A stretch of DNA of 64,000 bases from Pseudomonas sp. GR 6-02 (GTDB lineage Bacteria > Pseudomonadota > Gammaproteobacteria > Pseudomonadales > Pseudomonadaceae), in NCBI RefSeq assembly GCF_001655615.1, contig NZ_CP011567.1:6358001-6422000 (forward strand). The letters are read 5' to 3'. The translations under genes and the position numbers were made by a program. Below the pieces are notes generated by a model that made no database searches, had not been told where the DNA came from, and worked only from the letters and a program-made list of their open reading frames with translations. Position 1 is the first letter of the stretch. Each line of letters begins with the position of its first letter. Below are positions 53,536-62,811 of the stretch, one piece after another.

Positions 53536-53603
53536 TGTAGGAGCCAGGCTTGCCGGCGAAGGCGATCTCGCGGACGCCTTCGCCGGCAAGCCTGGCTCCT
53601 ACA
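53536..53603. repeat. Long perfect REP inverted repeat
   Basis: TGTAGGAGCCAGGCTTGCCG opens a 29-base arm that is perfectly inverted to 53603, with a 10-base loop. It follows the LysR gene and has an A-run on its right side. Confidence 0.9.
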
Positions 53604-53611
53604 AAAAAACA

Positions 53612-54526
53612 TTAACCTGCCGGGTTTGGCGCTGTGCCGCCTTCCAGCTTGCGCCAGAGCAACCGCACATTCGCCTTGCGCACCAGCGCGCAGCGATACA
53701 GCCGAATCTCCAGCGGCACATGCCATTGCGGGCCACCGCAGATGACCAACTCGCCGCGAGCCAATTCGGCGCGCGCGCTCAAGCGCGGCACCCAGGCGAT
53801 GCCCAGGCCTTCCAGCGCCATGCTTTTCAGGCTGTCGGCCATGGCGGTCTCGTAAATAGTGGTGAACCTCAGGGCACGCTGGCGCAACAGCATGTTCACC
53901 GAGCGCCCGAGAAATGCCCCGGCGCTGTAGGCCAGCAAAGGCACGCTGGTCTCGCCTTCCAGGTCGAACAACGGTTTGCCGTCAGCATCCGCGGCGCACA
54001 CCGGGAGCATTTCAGTGTCTCCCAGATGCAGTGACGGGAAAATTTCCGGGTCCATTTGCATCGCGGAGTCCGGATCATAGAACGCCAGCATCAGATCACA
54101 CCCGCCTTCACGCAGCGCATGCACCGCATCGCCGACGTTGGTAGCCACCAGCCGCGTGGCAATGTTCAGCCCTTCGTTGCGCAATTGTGCGATCCAGCGT
54201 GGAAAGAAACCCAGTGCCAGGGAGTGGGCGGCGGCGACCTGGATCACCTCGCCCTGCCCGCCTTCCAGGTGATGAAGATGACGTAACACTTCACCCAACT
54301 GTTCGACCACGGTTCGCGCGGTCACGAGAAACAACTGCCCCGCTGCCGTCAGCTCGACCGGGGTGCGAGAGCGATTGACCAGGGTCAGCCCCAGCGCGGC
54401 TTCGAGGCTGCGGATCCGCCGACTGAAGGCGGGCTGAGTCACGAAGCGTCTTTCGGCCGCCTGGGAGAAGCTGCGGGTGGCAGCCAGAGCACTAAAGTCC
54501 TCCAGCCATTTGCTTTCCAGATTCAT
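53612..54526 (-). CDS. LysR-family transcriptional regulator
   Basis: A 304-residue LTTR: N-terminal helix-turn-helix ('LAATRSFSQAAERRFVTQPA', then F-S-R-R-I-R-S-L-E) and a two-lobed effector domain. ATG at 54526 behind GGGAGGG, with an upstream in-frame start at 54550 rejected. It is divergent from aspA and may regulate it. Effector unknown; closest in style to HypT/QseD-like LTTRs, without certainty. Confidence 0.85.
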   Translation of the reverse strand: MNLESKWLEDFSALAATRSFSQAAERRFVTQPAFSRRIRSLEAALGLTLVNRSRTPVELTAAGQLFLVTARTVVEQLGEVLRHLHHLEGGQGEVIQVAAAHSLALGFFPRWIAQLRNEGLNIATRLVATNVGDAVHALREGGCDLMLAFYDPDSAMQMDPEIFPSLHLGDTEMLPVCAADADGKPLFDLEGETSVPLLAYSAGAFLGRSVNMLLRQRALRFTTIYETAMADSLKSMALEGLGIAWVPRLSARAELARGELVICGGPQWHVPLEIRLYRCALVRKANVRLLWRKLEGGTAPNPAG

Positions 54527-54706
54527 CACGCCCTCCCGGACATGCACCAATTTAGGTCACACGTTCGCCACGTACGCGGCGTCACACCGACATTATGCCG
54601 AATGTGCATAGCCCAGTGTTTAACAGCATTGGCCCAAAATTCTTCTCAAGCCTAGCATTTGCGCTATTCCGGCACAGACCGGGTCCATATCGAGATGATT
54701 TCTATC

Positions 54707-56131
54707 ATGTCCTCCGCTGCATCTTTCCGCACAGAAAAAGACCTGCTTGGCGTACTCGAAGTACCTGCTCAAGCGTATTACGGCATCCAGACCCTGCGAG
54801 CGGTGAACAACTTCCGTCTCTCCGGCGTTCCGATTTCGCATTACCCAAAACTGGTTGTTGGTCTGGCGATGGTCAAACAGGCCGCCGCTGACGCCAACCG
54901 CGAGCTGGGTCACCTGAGCGAAGCCAAGCACGCTGCCATCAGCGAAGCCTGTGCCCGATTGATCCGCGGCGATTTCCACGAAGAATTCGTGGTGGACATG
55001 ATTCAAGGCGGCGCTGGCACTTCAACCAACATGAATGCCAACGAAGTCATCGCCAACATCGCGCTGGAGGCCATGGGCCACAGCAAGGGCGAATACCAGT
55101 ACCTGCACCCGAACAACGACGTGAACATGGCGCAGTCGACCAACGACGCCTACCCGACGGCTATCCGCCTGGGTCTGCTGTTGGGTCACGACGCGCTGCT
55201 GGCCAGCCTCGACAGCCTGATCCAGTCGTTCGCCGCCAAAGGTGAAGAATTCAGCCACGTCCTGAAGATGGGCCGTACCCAGCTGCAAGACGCCGTGCCG
55301 ATGACCCTCGGCCAGGAATTCCGCGCCTTCGCCACCACCCTGAGCGAAGACCTGGCACGCCTCAAATCCCTGGCGCCTGAACTGCTGACCGAAGTGAACC
55401 TGGGCGGCACCGCGATCGGTACCGGCATCAACGCCGACCCGCGTTACCAGGCCCTGGCCGTTCAGCGTCTGGCCCTGATCAGCGGTCAACCGCTGGTGCC
55501 AGCCGCCGACCTGATCGAAGCCACCTCCGACATGGGCGCCTTCGTGCTGTTCTCCGGCATGCTCAAGCGTACCGCGGTCAAGCTGTCGAAGATCTGCAAC
55601 GACCTGCGTCTGCTGTCCAGCGGCCCACGCACCGGCATCAACGAAATCAACCTGCCAGCGCGTCAGCCAGGCAGCTCGATCATGCCAGGCAAGGTCAACC
55701 CGGTTATCCCTGAAGCCGTGAACCAGGTGGCGTTCCAGATCATCGGCAACGACCTGGCCCTGACCATCGCGGCCGAAGGCGGCCAGCTGCAGCTGAACGT
55801 GATGGAGCCGCTGATCGCCTTCAAGATCTTCGACTCGATCCGCCTGCTGCAACGTGCCATGGACATGCTGCGCGAGCACTGCATCGTCGGCATCACCGCC
55901 AACGAAGAGCGTTGCCGTGAACTGGTCGAACACTCGATTGGCCTGGTCACCGCGCTGAACCCGTACATCGGCTATGAAAACGCCACCCGCATTGCCCGTG
56001 TTGCCCTCGAAAGCGGCCGCGGCGTGCTGGAACTGGTGCGCGAGGAACGCTTGCTCGACGAAGAAATGCTCGCCGACATCCTGCGCCCGGAAAACATGAT
56101 TGCTCCGCGTCTGGTGCCTTTGAAGGCTTAA
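54707..56131 (+). CDS. aspA: Aspartate ammonia-lyase
   Basis: Converts L-aspartate to fumarate and ammonia. From the ATG at 54707 the product has 474 residues, starting MSSAASFRTEKDLLGVLEVP. It carries the fumarase/aspartase signature G-S-S-I-M-P-G-K-V-N-P-V and 'NPNNDVNMAQSTNDAYPT'-like active-site sequence (here H-P-N-N-D-V-N-M-A-Q-S-T-N-D). In-frame ATG 54695 and an earlier start are alternatives. A strong terminator follows. Neighbours asparaginase and an amino-acid symporter suggest an Asn/Asp use pathway. Confidence 0.95.
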   Translation: MSSAASFRTEKDLLGVLEVPAQAYYGIQTLRAVNNFRLSGVPISHYPKLVVGLAMVKQAAADANRELGHLSEAKHAAISEACARLIRGDFHEEFVVDMIQGGAGTSTNMNANEVIANIALEAMGHSKGEYQYLHPNNDVNMAQSTNDAYPTAIRLGLLLGHDALLASLDSLIQSFAAKGEEFSHVLKMGRTQLQDAVPMTLGQEFRAFATTLSEDLARLKSLAPELLTEVNLGGTAIGTGINADPRYQALAVQRLALISGQPLVPAADLIEATSDMGAFVLFSGMLKRTAVKLSKICNDLRLLSSGPRTGINEINLPARQPGSSIMPGKVNPVIPEAVNQVAFQIIGNDLALTIAAEGGQLQLNVMEPLIAFKIFDSIRLLQRAMDMLREHCIVGITANEERCRELVEHSIGLVTALNPYIGYENATRIARVALESGRGVLELVREERLLDEEMLADILRPENMIAPRLVPLKA

Positions 56132-56196
56132 CCAAACGCAGGCTCTTTTGAAGAGCACGCTCACCAGGTCGAGGGACTAGACACCTCTCACCTTTT

Positions 56197-56234
56197 GAGG
56201 GCTTGGGGATTTACTCCCTCAAGCCCTTTTTTTT
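56197..56234 (+). terminator. Rho-independent terminator of aspA
   Basis: AGGGCTTG and CAAGCCCT form the stem around GGGATTTACTCCCT, followed by a run of eight T's. Confidence 0.9.
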
Positions 56235-56620
56235 CCAACACTTTGCGGATTTTACGAACATGTTGAATGTTTTCAGTGCCGCCAAGATCGCAGCCTTCGA
56301 CAGCTTCTACAGGGTTTGACAGAGACCCGTAGAGGCTGCCGAAGGCTGCGATTTTTTGATTTTGCAGCACTTTCGTTTCGTCGATTGCACCACAACTGTG
56401 CAGACGGACGGCACTCTCCTATGTATAGTGCCGGCCCTCTTCGCGTGAGCGGTCGTCGATAACGAGACCCAAGCCCATGCGAAAGCCGAACTAATAACAA
56501 CCCGCGAAATGGAACAGGGACGAACCTTCGACCCACCTGTTGTGCCACGCACAACCTGGTGTAACGCGATGTGTCGACCACCCAGTATTCGCACACACAA
56601 AAAATAGCGAGGAATAATCC
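56235..56620. promoter_or_regulatory. Leader/intergenic region of the AGCS symporter gene
   Basis: A 386-base gap with no gene. It holds a repeat-like hairpin at 56286-56352 (ATCGCAGCCTTCG and CGAAGGCTGCGAT arms, then TTTTTT), a short hairpin GGCACT...AGTGCC at 56410-56432 and GTTGTG-CCAC-GCACAAC near 56538. The last two may be leader structures of the symporter message. No known riboswitch was recognised. Confidence 0.45.
56286..56358 (+). repeat. Imperfect inverted repeat with T-run
   Basis: ATCGCAGCCTTCGACAGC pairs with GCTGCCGAAGGCTGCGAT across a 30-base centre and is followed by TTTTTTG. The word 'ATCGCAGCCTTCG' resembles a dispersed Pseudomonas intergenic repeat. It could be a second terminator after aspA. 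Confidence 0.7.
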
Positions 56621-58069
56621 ATGCTCGAAGTCATCAACGACTTCCTCTCAGGGAAAGTACTGATCGCGCTCATTGTCGGGCTCGGTAGCTACTTCACGAT
56701 CCGCTCGCGTTTCGTCCAGTTCCGCCATTTCGGCCACATGTTCAGTGTCTTCAAAGAGTCCCTTCACGGCCAGGCAGGCCAGCTGAGCTCGTTCCAGGCC
56801 CTGATGCTGAGCCTCGCCGGCCGCGTCGGCGCCGGTAACATCGCCGGTGTCGGCATCGCCGTGACCCTCGGCGGCCCGGGCGCCGTGTTCTGGATGTGGG
56901 TCACCGCACTGGTAGGCATGTCCAGCAGCTTCTTCGAATGCACCCTGGCCCAGGTCTACAAGCGCGCCGAAGGCGACGGCCTGTATCGTGGGGGCCCGGC
57001 CTACTACATTCAGCACGGCCTGAAGCTGAAAGGCATGGCGGTGGTGTTCTCCATCCTGCTGCTGGTCACCTACGGCTTCGCCTTCATCGGCCTGCAGTCC
57101 TACACCGTGACCCACTCGCTGCAGAACGCCTTTGCCTTCGACCCACGCCACACCGGTATCGTCCTGGCGGTGCTGCTGGCCATTACCTTCATCGGCGGCA
57201 TCAAACGCATCGCCGCGGTGTCCGACCTGCTGGTACCGGTCAAGACCCTGGCCTATATCGGCGTGACCCTGTACGTGATCGGCACCCAGATCGAACACGT
57301 GCCAGCCATGCTGGAAACCATCTTCAAGAGCGCCTTCGGCCTCGACCCAGCCTTCGGCGGCCTGCTCGGCAGCGCCATCGTGATGGGCGTGAAGCGTGGC
57401 GTGTTCGCCAACGAAGCAGGCCTGGGCAGTGCGCCGAACGTCGCCGCCGTGGCCGCCGTGAAGCACCCGGGCGCCCAGGGCGTGGTCCAGGCCTTCAGCG
57501 TGTTCCTCGACACCTTCGTGATCTGCACCTGCACCGCGCTGCTGATCCTGTTGTCGGGCTTCTACACCCCGGGCTTCGAAGGTGACGGCATCGTCCTGAC
57601 CCAAAACTCGCTGGCCGCCGTGGTCGGTGACTGGGGCCGCGTGTTCGTCAGCGTCGCGCTGTCGCTGTTCGTCTTCACCTGCATCCTCTACAACTACTAC
57701 CTGGGCGAGAACAGCCTGCAGTTCCTCAGCCGCAACCGCGCCGTGCTGATGGTTTTCCGCGGCCTGGTTCTGGCGCTGGTGGTATGGGGTTCGATGCAGG
57801 ACCTGTCGACCGTGTTCGCCTTCGCCGACATCACCATGACCTGCCTGGCCTTCGTCAACTTGATGGCCCTGGCCATGTTGTTCAAGGTCGGCCTGCGCGT
57901 GATGCGCGACTACGACGAGCAGCGCCGCGCCGGCGTCAAGCAGCCAGTGTTCGACTCCAGCAAATTCACCGATCTGGACCTGGACCTGAAGGCCTGGCCG
58001 AGCAGCCCAAGCCAATCGGCTCCACGCGAGCAAGGCGCAGCCCAGGGCACGCCTGCCACGCAACGCTGA
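56621..58069 (+). CDS. Alanine/glycine:cation symporter (AGCS family)
   Basis: Sodium- or proton-coupled alanine/glycine importer of 482 residues, with about eleven membrane helices. The family signature R-V-G-A-G-N-I-A-G-V-G lies at about residues 67-77, followed by 'GGPGAVFWMWVTALVGM'. The C-terminal 50 residues are hydrophilic. ATG at 56621 after GCGAGGAATAAT. Between aspA and an asparaginase, so a wider amino-acid role is possible. Confidence 0.92.
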   Translation: MLEVINDFLSGKVLIALIVGLGSYFTIRSRFVQFRHFGHMFSVFKESLHGQAGQLSSFQALMLSLAGRVGAGNIAGVGIAVTLGGPGAVFWMWVTALVGMSSSFFECTLAQVYKRAEGDGLYRGGPAYYIQHGLKLKGMAVVFSILLLVTYGFAFIGLQSYTVTHSLQNAFAFDPRHTGIVLAVLLAITFIGGIKRIAAVSDLLVPVKTLAYIGVTLYVIGTQIEHVPAMLETIFKSAFGLDPAFGGLLGSAIVMGVKRGVFANEAGLGSAPNVAAVAAVKHPGAQGVVQAFSVFLDTFVICTCTALLILLSGFYTPGFEGDGIVLTQNSLAAVVGDWGRVFVSVALSLFVFTCILYNYYLGENSLQFLSRNRAVLMVFRGLVLALVVWGSMQDLSTVFAFADITMTCLAFVNLMALAMLFKVGLRVMRDYDEQRRAGVKQPVFDSSKFTDLDLDLKAWPSSPSQSAPREQGAAQGTPATQR

Positions 58070-58202
58070 TCGCCCTGGCGGGTGGCTCCCCGCCACCCGC
58101 CGCGACAGACCGCAACGAGTGGCGTCCTGCCACTCGACGTGACACACCTTGCGCACGCAGGCATGCTGCGGCGCAAGGTGCATTCGTCCAGGAGACCCAT
58201 CA

Positions 58203-59207
58203 ATGAATTCCGCCTCTTACCCTGCCGCGCAGCACATCATGGTGCTCTACACCGGTGGCACCATCGGCATGCAAGCCAGTGCCCACGGCTTGGCCCCGGC
58301 GTCCGGTTTCGAAGCGCGGATGCGCGACTACCTGCACAGCCAGCCTGAGTTGGTGGTGCCGCAGTGGCGCTTTCGCGAGATGTCGCCACTGATCGACAGC
58401 GCCAACATGACCCCTGCGTACTGGCAGCAACTGCGTGAAGCGGTGGTCGACGCCGTTGACGTCCAGGGCTGCGACAGCGTGCTGATCCTGCATGGCACCG
58501 ACACCCTGGCCTACAGTGCCGCGGCCATGAGCTTCCAGTTGCTCGGCCTGAACGCCCGTGTATGTTTCACCGGCTCCATGCTGCCGGCCGGCGTGACCGA
58601 CAGTGATGCCTGGGAAAACATCAGTGGTGCACTGGGTGCCCTTGGCCAAGGCCTGGCGCCGGGTGTTCATCTGTACTTCCACGGTGAACTGCTCGACCCG
58701 ACCCGCTGCGCCAAGGTTCGCAGTTTCGGTCGTCATCCGTTCAAGCGACTGGAGCGTCAGGGCGGCGGCGTGAAAGCTTCCTCGATACCTGCCCAACTGA
58801 ACTACAACCAGCCAAGGCAACTGGCGAAGGTCGCGGTGCTGCCGTTGTTCCCCGGCATCGGCGCCGAGCAACTGGATGGCCTGCTCAACAGCGGTATTCA
58901 GGGTCTGGTGCTGGAATGTTATGGCAGCGGTACCGGACCAAGCGACAACCCCGGGTTTATCGCCAGCCTGGAACGGGCACGAGACAATGGCGTGGTAGTG
59001 GTTGCGGTCACCCAATGTCATGAGGGTGGCGTGAAGCTCGACGTGTATGAGGCGGGCAGCCGCTTGCGCGATGCCGGCCTGTTGTCCGGTGGCGGCATGA
59101 CTCGCGAGGCGGCGCTCGGCAAGTTGCATGGGCTGCTCGGTGCAGGGCTTGAAACCGCTGAAGTTCGGCGGCTGGTCGAACTCGACCTGTGTGGCGAACT
59201 GAGCTGA
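58203..59207 (+). CDS. ansA: Type I L-asparaginase
   Basis: Cytoplasmic asparaginase hydrolysing Asn to Asp and ammonia. From the ATG at 58203 (CAGGAGAC upstream) the product has 334 residues without a signal peptide. The first catalytic motif V-L-Y-T-G-G-T-I-G-M (14-23) and the second L-I-L-H-G-T-D-T-L-A-Y-S are intact. An earlier frame start at 58149 is rejected. Its product, aspartate, feeds AspA. Confidence 0.9.
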   Translation: MNSASYPAAQHIMVLYTGGTIGMQASAHGLAPASGFEARMRDYLHSQPELVVPQWRFREMSPLIDSANMTPAYWQQLREAVVDAVDVQGCDSVLILHGTDTLAYSAAAMSFQLLGLNARVCFTGSMLPAGVTDSDAWENISGALGALGQGLAPGVHLYFHGELLDPTRCAKVRSFGRHPFKRLERQGGGVKASSIPAQLNYNQPRQLAKVAVLPLFPGIGAEQLDGLLNSGIQGLVLECYGSGTGPSDNPGFIASLERARDNGVVVVAVTQCHEGGVKLDVYEAGSRLRDAGLLSGGGMTREAALGKLHGLLGAGLETAEVRRLVELDLCGELS

Positions 59208-59220
59208 CACAACACATAAC

Positions 59221-59258
59221 CTTGTGGGAGCCCCCTCGCCACAGCCCGCTCCCACAAG
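59221..59258. repeat. Inverted repeat after ansA
   Basis: CTTGTGGGAGC and GCTCCCACAAG flank a 16-base centre; a short REP-like palindrome. Confidence 0.75.
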
Positions 59259-59315
59259 ATCGTTATTGGGCACATAACTTGCTCCCGTTCCAGCATCTCG
59301 ACGCTGGAAGACTCC

Positions 59316-60308
59316 ATGCTCCACTCCCACCTCACCACCCTCAACGCCGTCTCCCTGGTGCTCAACACCTTCAAGGCCGAAGGCCTGTCCAGCGAGGCGT
59401 TATTGGCCGGCAGCGGCATCAGCGTGACGGATCTGAGCCGGGCGGACACGCGCATCACCACCAATCAAGAGATGCTGGTATGCGCCAACGCCGTCGCGCT
59501 ACGCCGCGATATCGGTCTGGAGTTGGGCCGGCGGATGCACGTTTCGTCCTATGGCATGCTCGGGTACGCCTTACTCACCAGCGCCACTTTAGGTGACGCC
59601 TTGCAGTTGGCGCTGCACTACCCGGCGCTATTGGGAACACTGTTCGAGTTGAGCCTGGAGGAGGATGGCGAGCGCATCTGGCTCACCGCGGGCGACTATC
59701 GGGAAAACCCCGCGCTGGCACCGTTCAATGTCGAGTTTTGCCTGGTCTCGATGAAAGTCACCTGCGAAGACCTGCTCGGCCACCCTCTACCTCTGCTTGG
59801 CGCTCGCTTCGATTACCCGGCACCGGACTATCAGACGCGCTACAGCGAGCGTTTCGACTGTCCGTTGCAGTTTGATGCAGTCTCCAACGGATTTGCCTTC
59901 GACAAGCGCTGGCTCGAACACCCCCTGCCACTGGCCGACGCCATTACCCACCAGGCCATGGCCGAGCGCTGTCGCAAGCAAAACACCGAGTTCACCGGGC
60001 GTCAGGCCTGGCTCGGGCGCATCCGCCAATTGCTCGCCGCGCAACTGAGCGCGGCACCGGGTCTGGACGGGCTGGCCGAACAGTTGAACTGCTCGTCGCG
60101 CACCCTGCGCCGACATCTGAAAGACCTGGGATGCAGCTATCAGGAACTGCTCGATGAACTGCGATTCGAACAGGCCAAACGCATGCTTTGCGAGGATCAA
60201 CTGCCGATCTATCAAATCGCCGAAGCACTGGGGTACAGCGAGACCGCGAGCTTCCGGCATGCGTTTGTGCGCTGGAGTGGCGTGGCGCCGAGCCAGTTCC
60301 GGCCTTGA
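59316..60308 (+). CDS. AraC-family regulator (OruR/ArgR-like architecture)
   Basis: A 330-residue regulator with an N-terminal Arabinose_bd-type sensor domain (about 20-200; 'GMLGYALLTSATLGDALQLA') and a C-terminal AraC DNA-binding domain. The helices are 'LAEQLNCSSRTLRRHLKDLG' and 'IAEALGYSETASFRHAFVRW' (about 255-325). It sits just upstream of aphA and a polyamine-binding gene on the same strand, so it probably controls them. Confidence 0.88.
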   Translation: MLHSHLTTLNAVSLVLNTFKAEGLSSEALLAGSGISVTDLSRADTRITTNQEMLVCANAVALRRDIGLELGRRMHVSSYGMLGYALLTSATLGDALQLALHYPALLGTLFELSLEEDGERIWLTAGDYRENPALAPFNVEFCLVSMKVTCEDLLGHPLPLLGARFDYPAPDYQTRYSERFDCPLQFDAVSNGFAFDKRWLEHPLPLADAITHQAMAERCRKQNTEFTGRQAWLGRIRQLLAAQLSAAPGLDGLAEQLNCSSRTLRRHLKDLGCSYQELLDELRFEQAKRMLCEDQLPIYQIAEALGYSETASFRHAFVRWSGVAPSQFRP

Positions 60309-60310
60309 GC

Positions 60311-60354
60311 CCCCCCTGTGGCGAGGGAGCAAGCTCCCTCACCACAGGGGGGGG
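60311..60354. repeat. Strong palindrome after the AraC gene
   Basis: CCCCCCTGTGG-CGAGGGAG and CTCCCTC-A-CCACAGGGGGG form a near-perfect stem around CAAG. No T-tract. Confidence 0.8.
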
Positions 60355-60472
60355 CGAATTTCGGTCAAATGTTTTGGCCACATAGATCCCCTTTTGGCCT
60401 TTCCTGCCGTTCTCCCAAACGTCGCCTGCCGCAAGACTGTGTTCAAACCGAATCAGCCTGCGGAGAACAACA

Positions 60473-61504
60473 ATGCTGACGATCTACTCGGACGATCACC
60501 ACCTGCACCACGGCCGTTGTGAATTGATGGACGGGCAATTGATGCCCTGCTTCGAAATGCCTTCACGGGCCGATCACGTATTGCAACGGGTCAAGGACCA
60601 GAACCTCGGCCCGGTTGAAGTGCCGAAAGACTTTGGCCTTGATCCGATCGCGCGCATCCACAGCCGCGACTACCTCGACTTCTTCAAAGGCGCCTGGGCG
60701 CGCTGGACCGCATTCAATACCGACGGCGACTTGCTGCCCTACACCTGGCCGGCCCGCACCTTGCGCCGAATCATGCCCACCAGCCTGCACGGCCAACTCG
60801 GCTATTACAGCTTCGACGGCGGCGCCCCGATTACCGCCGGCACCTGGCAAGCGGCGTACAGCGCAGCGCAAGTTGCCCTCACGGCCCAAGCGGCGATCCA
60901 GCGCGGCGCCCGCAGTGCCTTCGCCCTGTGCCGTCCACCGGGACACCATGCCGCCAGCGATTTGATGGGCGGCTATTGCTACCTCAACAATGCTGCCATC
61001 GCCGCTCAAGCCTTCCTCGATCAGGGCCATAAAAAGGTCGCGATCCTCGATGTCGATTACCACCACGGCAACGGCACTCAATCGATTTTCTACGAACGCA
61101 GCGACGTGCTGTTCACCTCGATCCACGGTCATCCAGAAGCCGAGTTTCCGTTCTTCCTCGGCTACGAAGACGAACGCGGTGAAGGCGCAGGCGAAGGGTT
61201 CAACTTCAACTACCCGTTGCCCGCCGGCAGCGCTTGGGACCGTTGGAGCGCCGCGCTGGAGCAAGCCTGTAAAGAGATCGAAACGTACGGCGCCGACATC
61301 GTTGTCGTGTCCCTGGGCGTCGATACGTTCAAGGACGACCCCATCTCCCAATTCAAACTCGACAGCCCGGATTACCTGGCGATGGGTACCCGCATCGCAG
61401 GCCTCGGCAAGCCGACGCTGTTCGTGATGGAAGGCGGTTACGCGGTAGAAGAAATCGGCATCAACGCCGTGAACGTTCTCGAAGGTTTTGAAAGCGCCCA
61501 ATGA
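60473..61504 (+). CDS. aphA: Histone-deacetylase-like acetylpolyamine amidohydrolase
   Basis: Zinc amidohydrolase of the class II HDAC fold, probably removing acetyl groups from acetylputrescine or related polyamines. The 343-residue product has R-P-P-G-H-H (catalytic His pair near 158-159), D-V-D-Y-H-H-G-N-G-T-Q (Zn ligands), L-G-V-D-T-F-K-D-D-P (Zn Asp) and a C-terminal M-E-G-G-Y. Length and pairing with a polyamine-binding protein match P. aeruginosa AphA loci. ATG at 60473 after CGGAGAAC. Confidence 0.9.
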   Translation: MLTIYSDDHHLHHGRCELMDGQLMPCFEMPSRADHVLQRVKDQNLGPVEVPKDFGLDPIARIHSRDYLDFFKGAWARWTAFNTDGDLLPYTWPARTLRRIMPTSLHGQLGYYSFDGGAPITAGTWQAAYSAAQVALTAQAAIQRGARSAFALCRPPGHHAASDLMGGYCYLNNAAIAAQAFLDQGHKKVAILDVDYHHGNGTQSIFYERSDVLFTSIHGHPEAEFPFFLGYEDERGEGAGEGFNFNYPLPAGSAWDRWSAALEQACKEIETYGADIVVVSLGVDTFKDDPISQFKLDSPDYLAMGTRIAGLGKPTLFVMEGGYAVEEIGINAVNVLEGFESAQ

Positions 61505-61516
61505 GGAATTAGAAGA

Positions 61517-62617
61517 ATGAACAGACTCAAGCGTCTTATCGCTCCAGCGCTCTGCGCCACACTGCTCAGTGGCGCCGTCCATGCTGAAGAACGTACTTTG
61601 CGGGTCTACAACTGGTTCGACTACATCACCCCCAAAGCCCTGGACGATTTCAAGACTCAGAACACCCAGACCAAACTGGTCTACGACATCTTCGACACCA
61701 ACGAAGCGCTGGAAGCCAAGCTGCTGACCGGCAACTCCGGCTACGACGTGGTGGTGCCGTCCAACGTGTTCCTCGCCAAGCAGATCGAAGCCGGCGTATT
61801 CCAGCCAGTGGACCGCAGCAAACTGCCGAACTGGAACCACCTCGACCCCAAGCTGATGAAGCTGATCGAAGCCAACGACCCGGGTAACAAATTTGCCGTG
61901 CCGTACATGTACGGCACCATCCTGATCGGTTTCAACCCGGCCAAGGTCAAGGCTGCGCTGGGCGACAACGCACCGGTGAACAGCTGGGACCTGATCTTCA
62001 AGGAAGAGAACATCAGCAAGCTCAAGCAGTGCGGCGTGGCCCTGCTCGACTCACCTTCGGAGATCCTGCCGCTGGCCCTGCAACACCTCGGCCTGGACCC
62101 CAACAGCAAGAAGCCGGCGGACTACGCCAAGGCTGAAGCGCTGCTGATGAAGATCCGGCCGTACATCACCTACTTCCATTCGTCCAAGTACATGGCCGAC
62201 ATCGCCAACGGTGACATCTGCGTCGCGGTCGGGTATTCCGGCAGCTTCTCCCAGGCCGCCAACCGCGCCAAGGAAGCCAAGAATGGTGTGATCGTCGACA
62301 TGCGCCTGCCCAAGGAAGGCGCGCCGATCTGGTTCGACATGCTCGCGATCCCCAAAGGCGCGAAAAACCCGGAAGACGCCTACACCTTCATCAACTACCT
62401 GCTGCAACCCCAGGTCATCGCACCGGTCAGCGACTTCGTCGGCTACCCGAACCCGAACAAGGACGCCACGGAAATGGTCGACCCGGCGATTCGCAACAAC
62501 CCGAACCTGTACCCGACCGAAACGGCGATGAGCACGCTTTACACCCTGCAACCCTTGCCTCGCGATGCTGAACGGGCACGGACCCGGGCCTGGACCAAGA
62601 TCAAGTCCGGGACCTGA
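61517..62617 (+). CDS. Periplasmic polyamine-binding protein (PotF-like)
   Basis: Solute-binding component for putrescine/spermidine uptake. The 366-residue product has a signal peptide (1-23, ending A-V-H-A), then 'LRVYNWFDYITPKALDDF' and 'GYDVVVPSNVFLAKQIEAG', both typical of PotF/SpuD. No ABC permease or ATPase genes are adjacent. 12 bases after aphA; a terminator follows, so araC-aphA-potF forms a small polyamine module. Confidence 0.92.
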   Translation: MNRLKRLIAPALCATLLSGAVHAEERTLRVYNWFDYITPKALDDFKTQNTQTKLVYDIFDTNEALEAKLLTGNSGYDVVVPSNVFLAKQIEAGVFQPVDRSKLPNWNHLDPKLMKLIEANDPGNKFAVPYMYGTILIGFNPAKVKAALGDNAPVNSWDLIFKEENISKLKQCGVALLDSPSEILPLALQHLGLDPNSKKPADYAKAEALLMKIRPYITYFHSSKYMADIANGDICVAVGYSGSFSQAANRAKEAKNGVIVDMRLPKEGAPIWFDMLAIPKGAKNPEDAYTFINYLLQPQVIAPVSDFVGYPNPNKDATEMVDPAIRNNPNLYPTETAMSTLYTLQPLPRDAERARTRAWTKIKSGT

Positions 62618-62632
62618 AACACCCGGTGAATC

Positions 62633-62661
62633 AAAGACCCGCGCCATCGCGGGTCTTTTTT
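62633..62661 (+). terminator. Rho-independent terminator of aphA-potF unit
   Basis: AAAGACCCGCG-CCAT-CGCGGGTCTTTTTT: perfect stem with T-run. Confidence 0.93.
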
Positions 62662-62811
62662 GGTCAACGGCTAATAGGGGGGGCTTTGATCTGCGCGGGT
62701 GGCAGCAATCAGGAACTCATCGCCATTTATCGCGGCGAGATCAGTCGCACACTCGCCGCCTCAGTATTTTTCATAGATCAGCGGTTCATTTAAAAACCGG
62801 GAGGCCATCGT

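Noticed and set aside
38059..53603. REP doublets as a CRISPR array
   Set aside because: They are dispersed inverted pairs, without regular direct repeats, spacers or cas genes.
62662..62811. Small gene between the polyamine module and the MocR gene
   Set aside because: No frame with a ribosome site or plausible length; nothing recognisable is seen.
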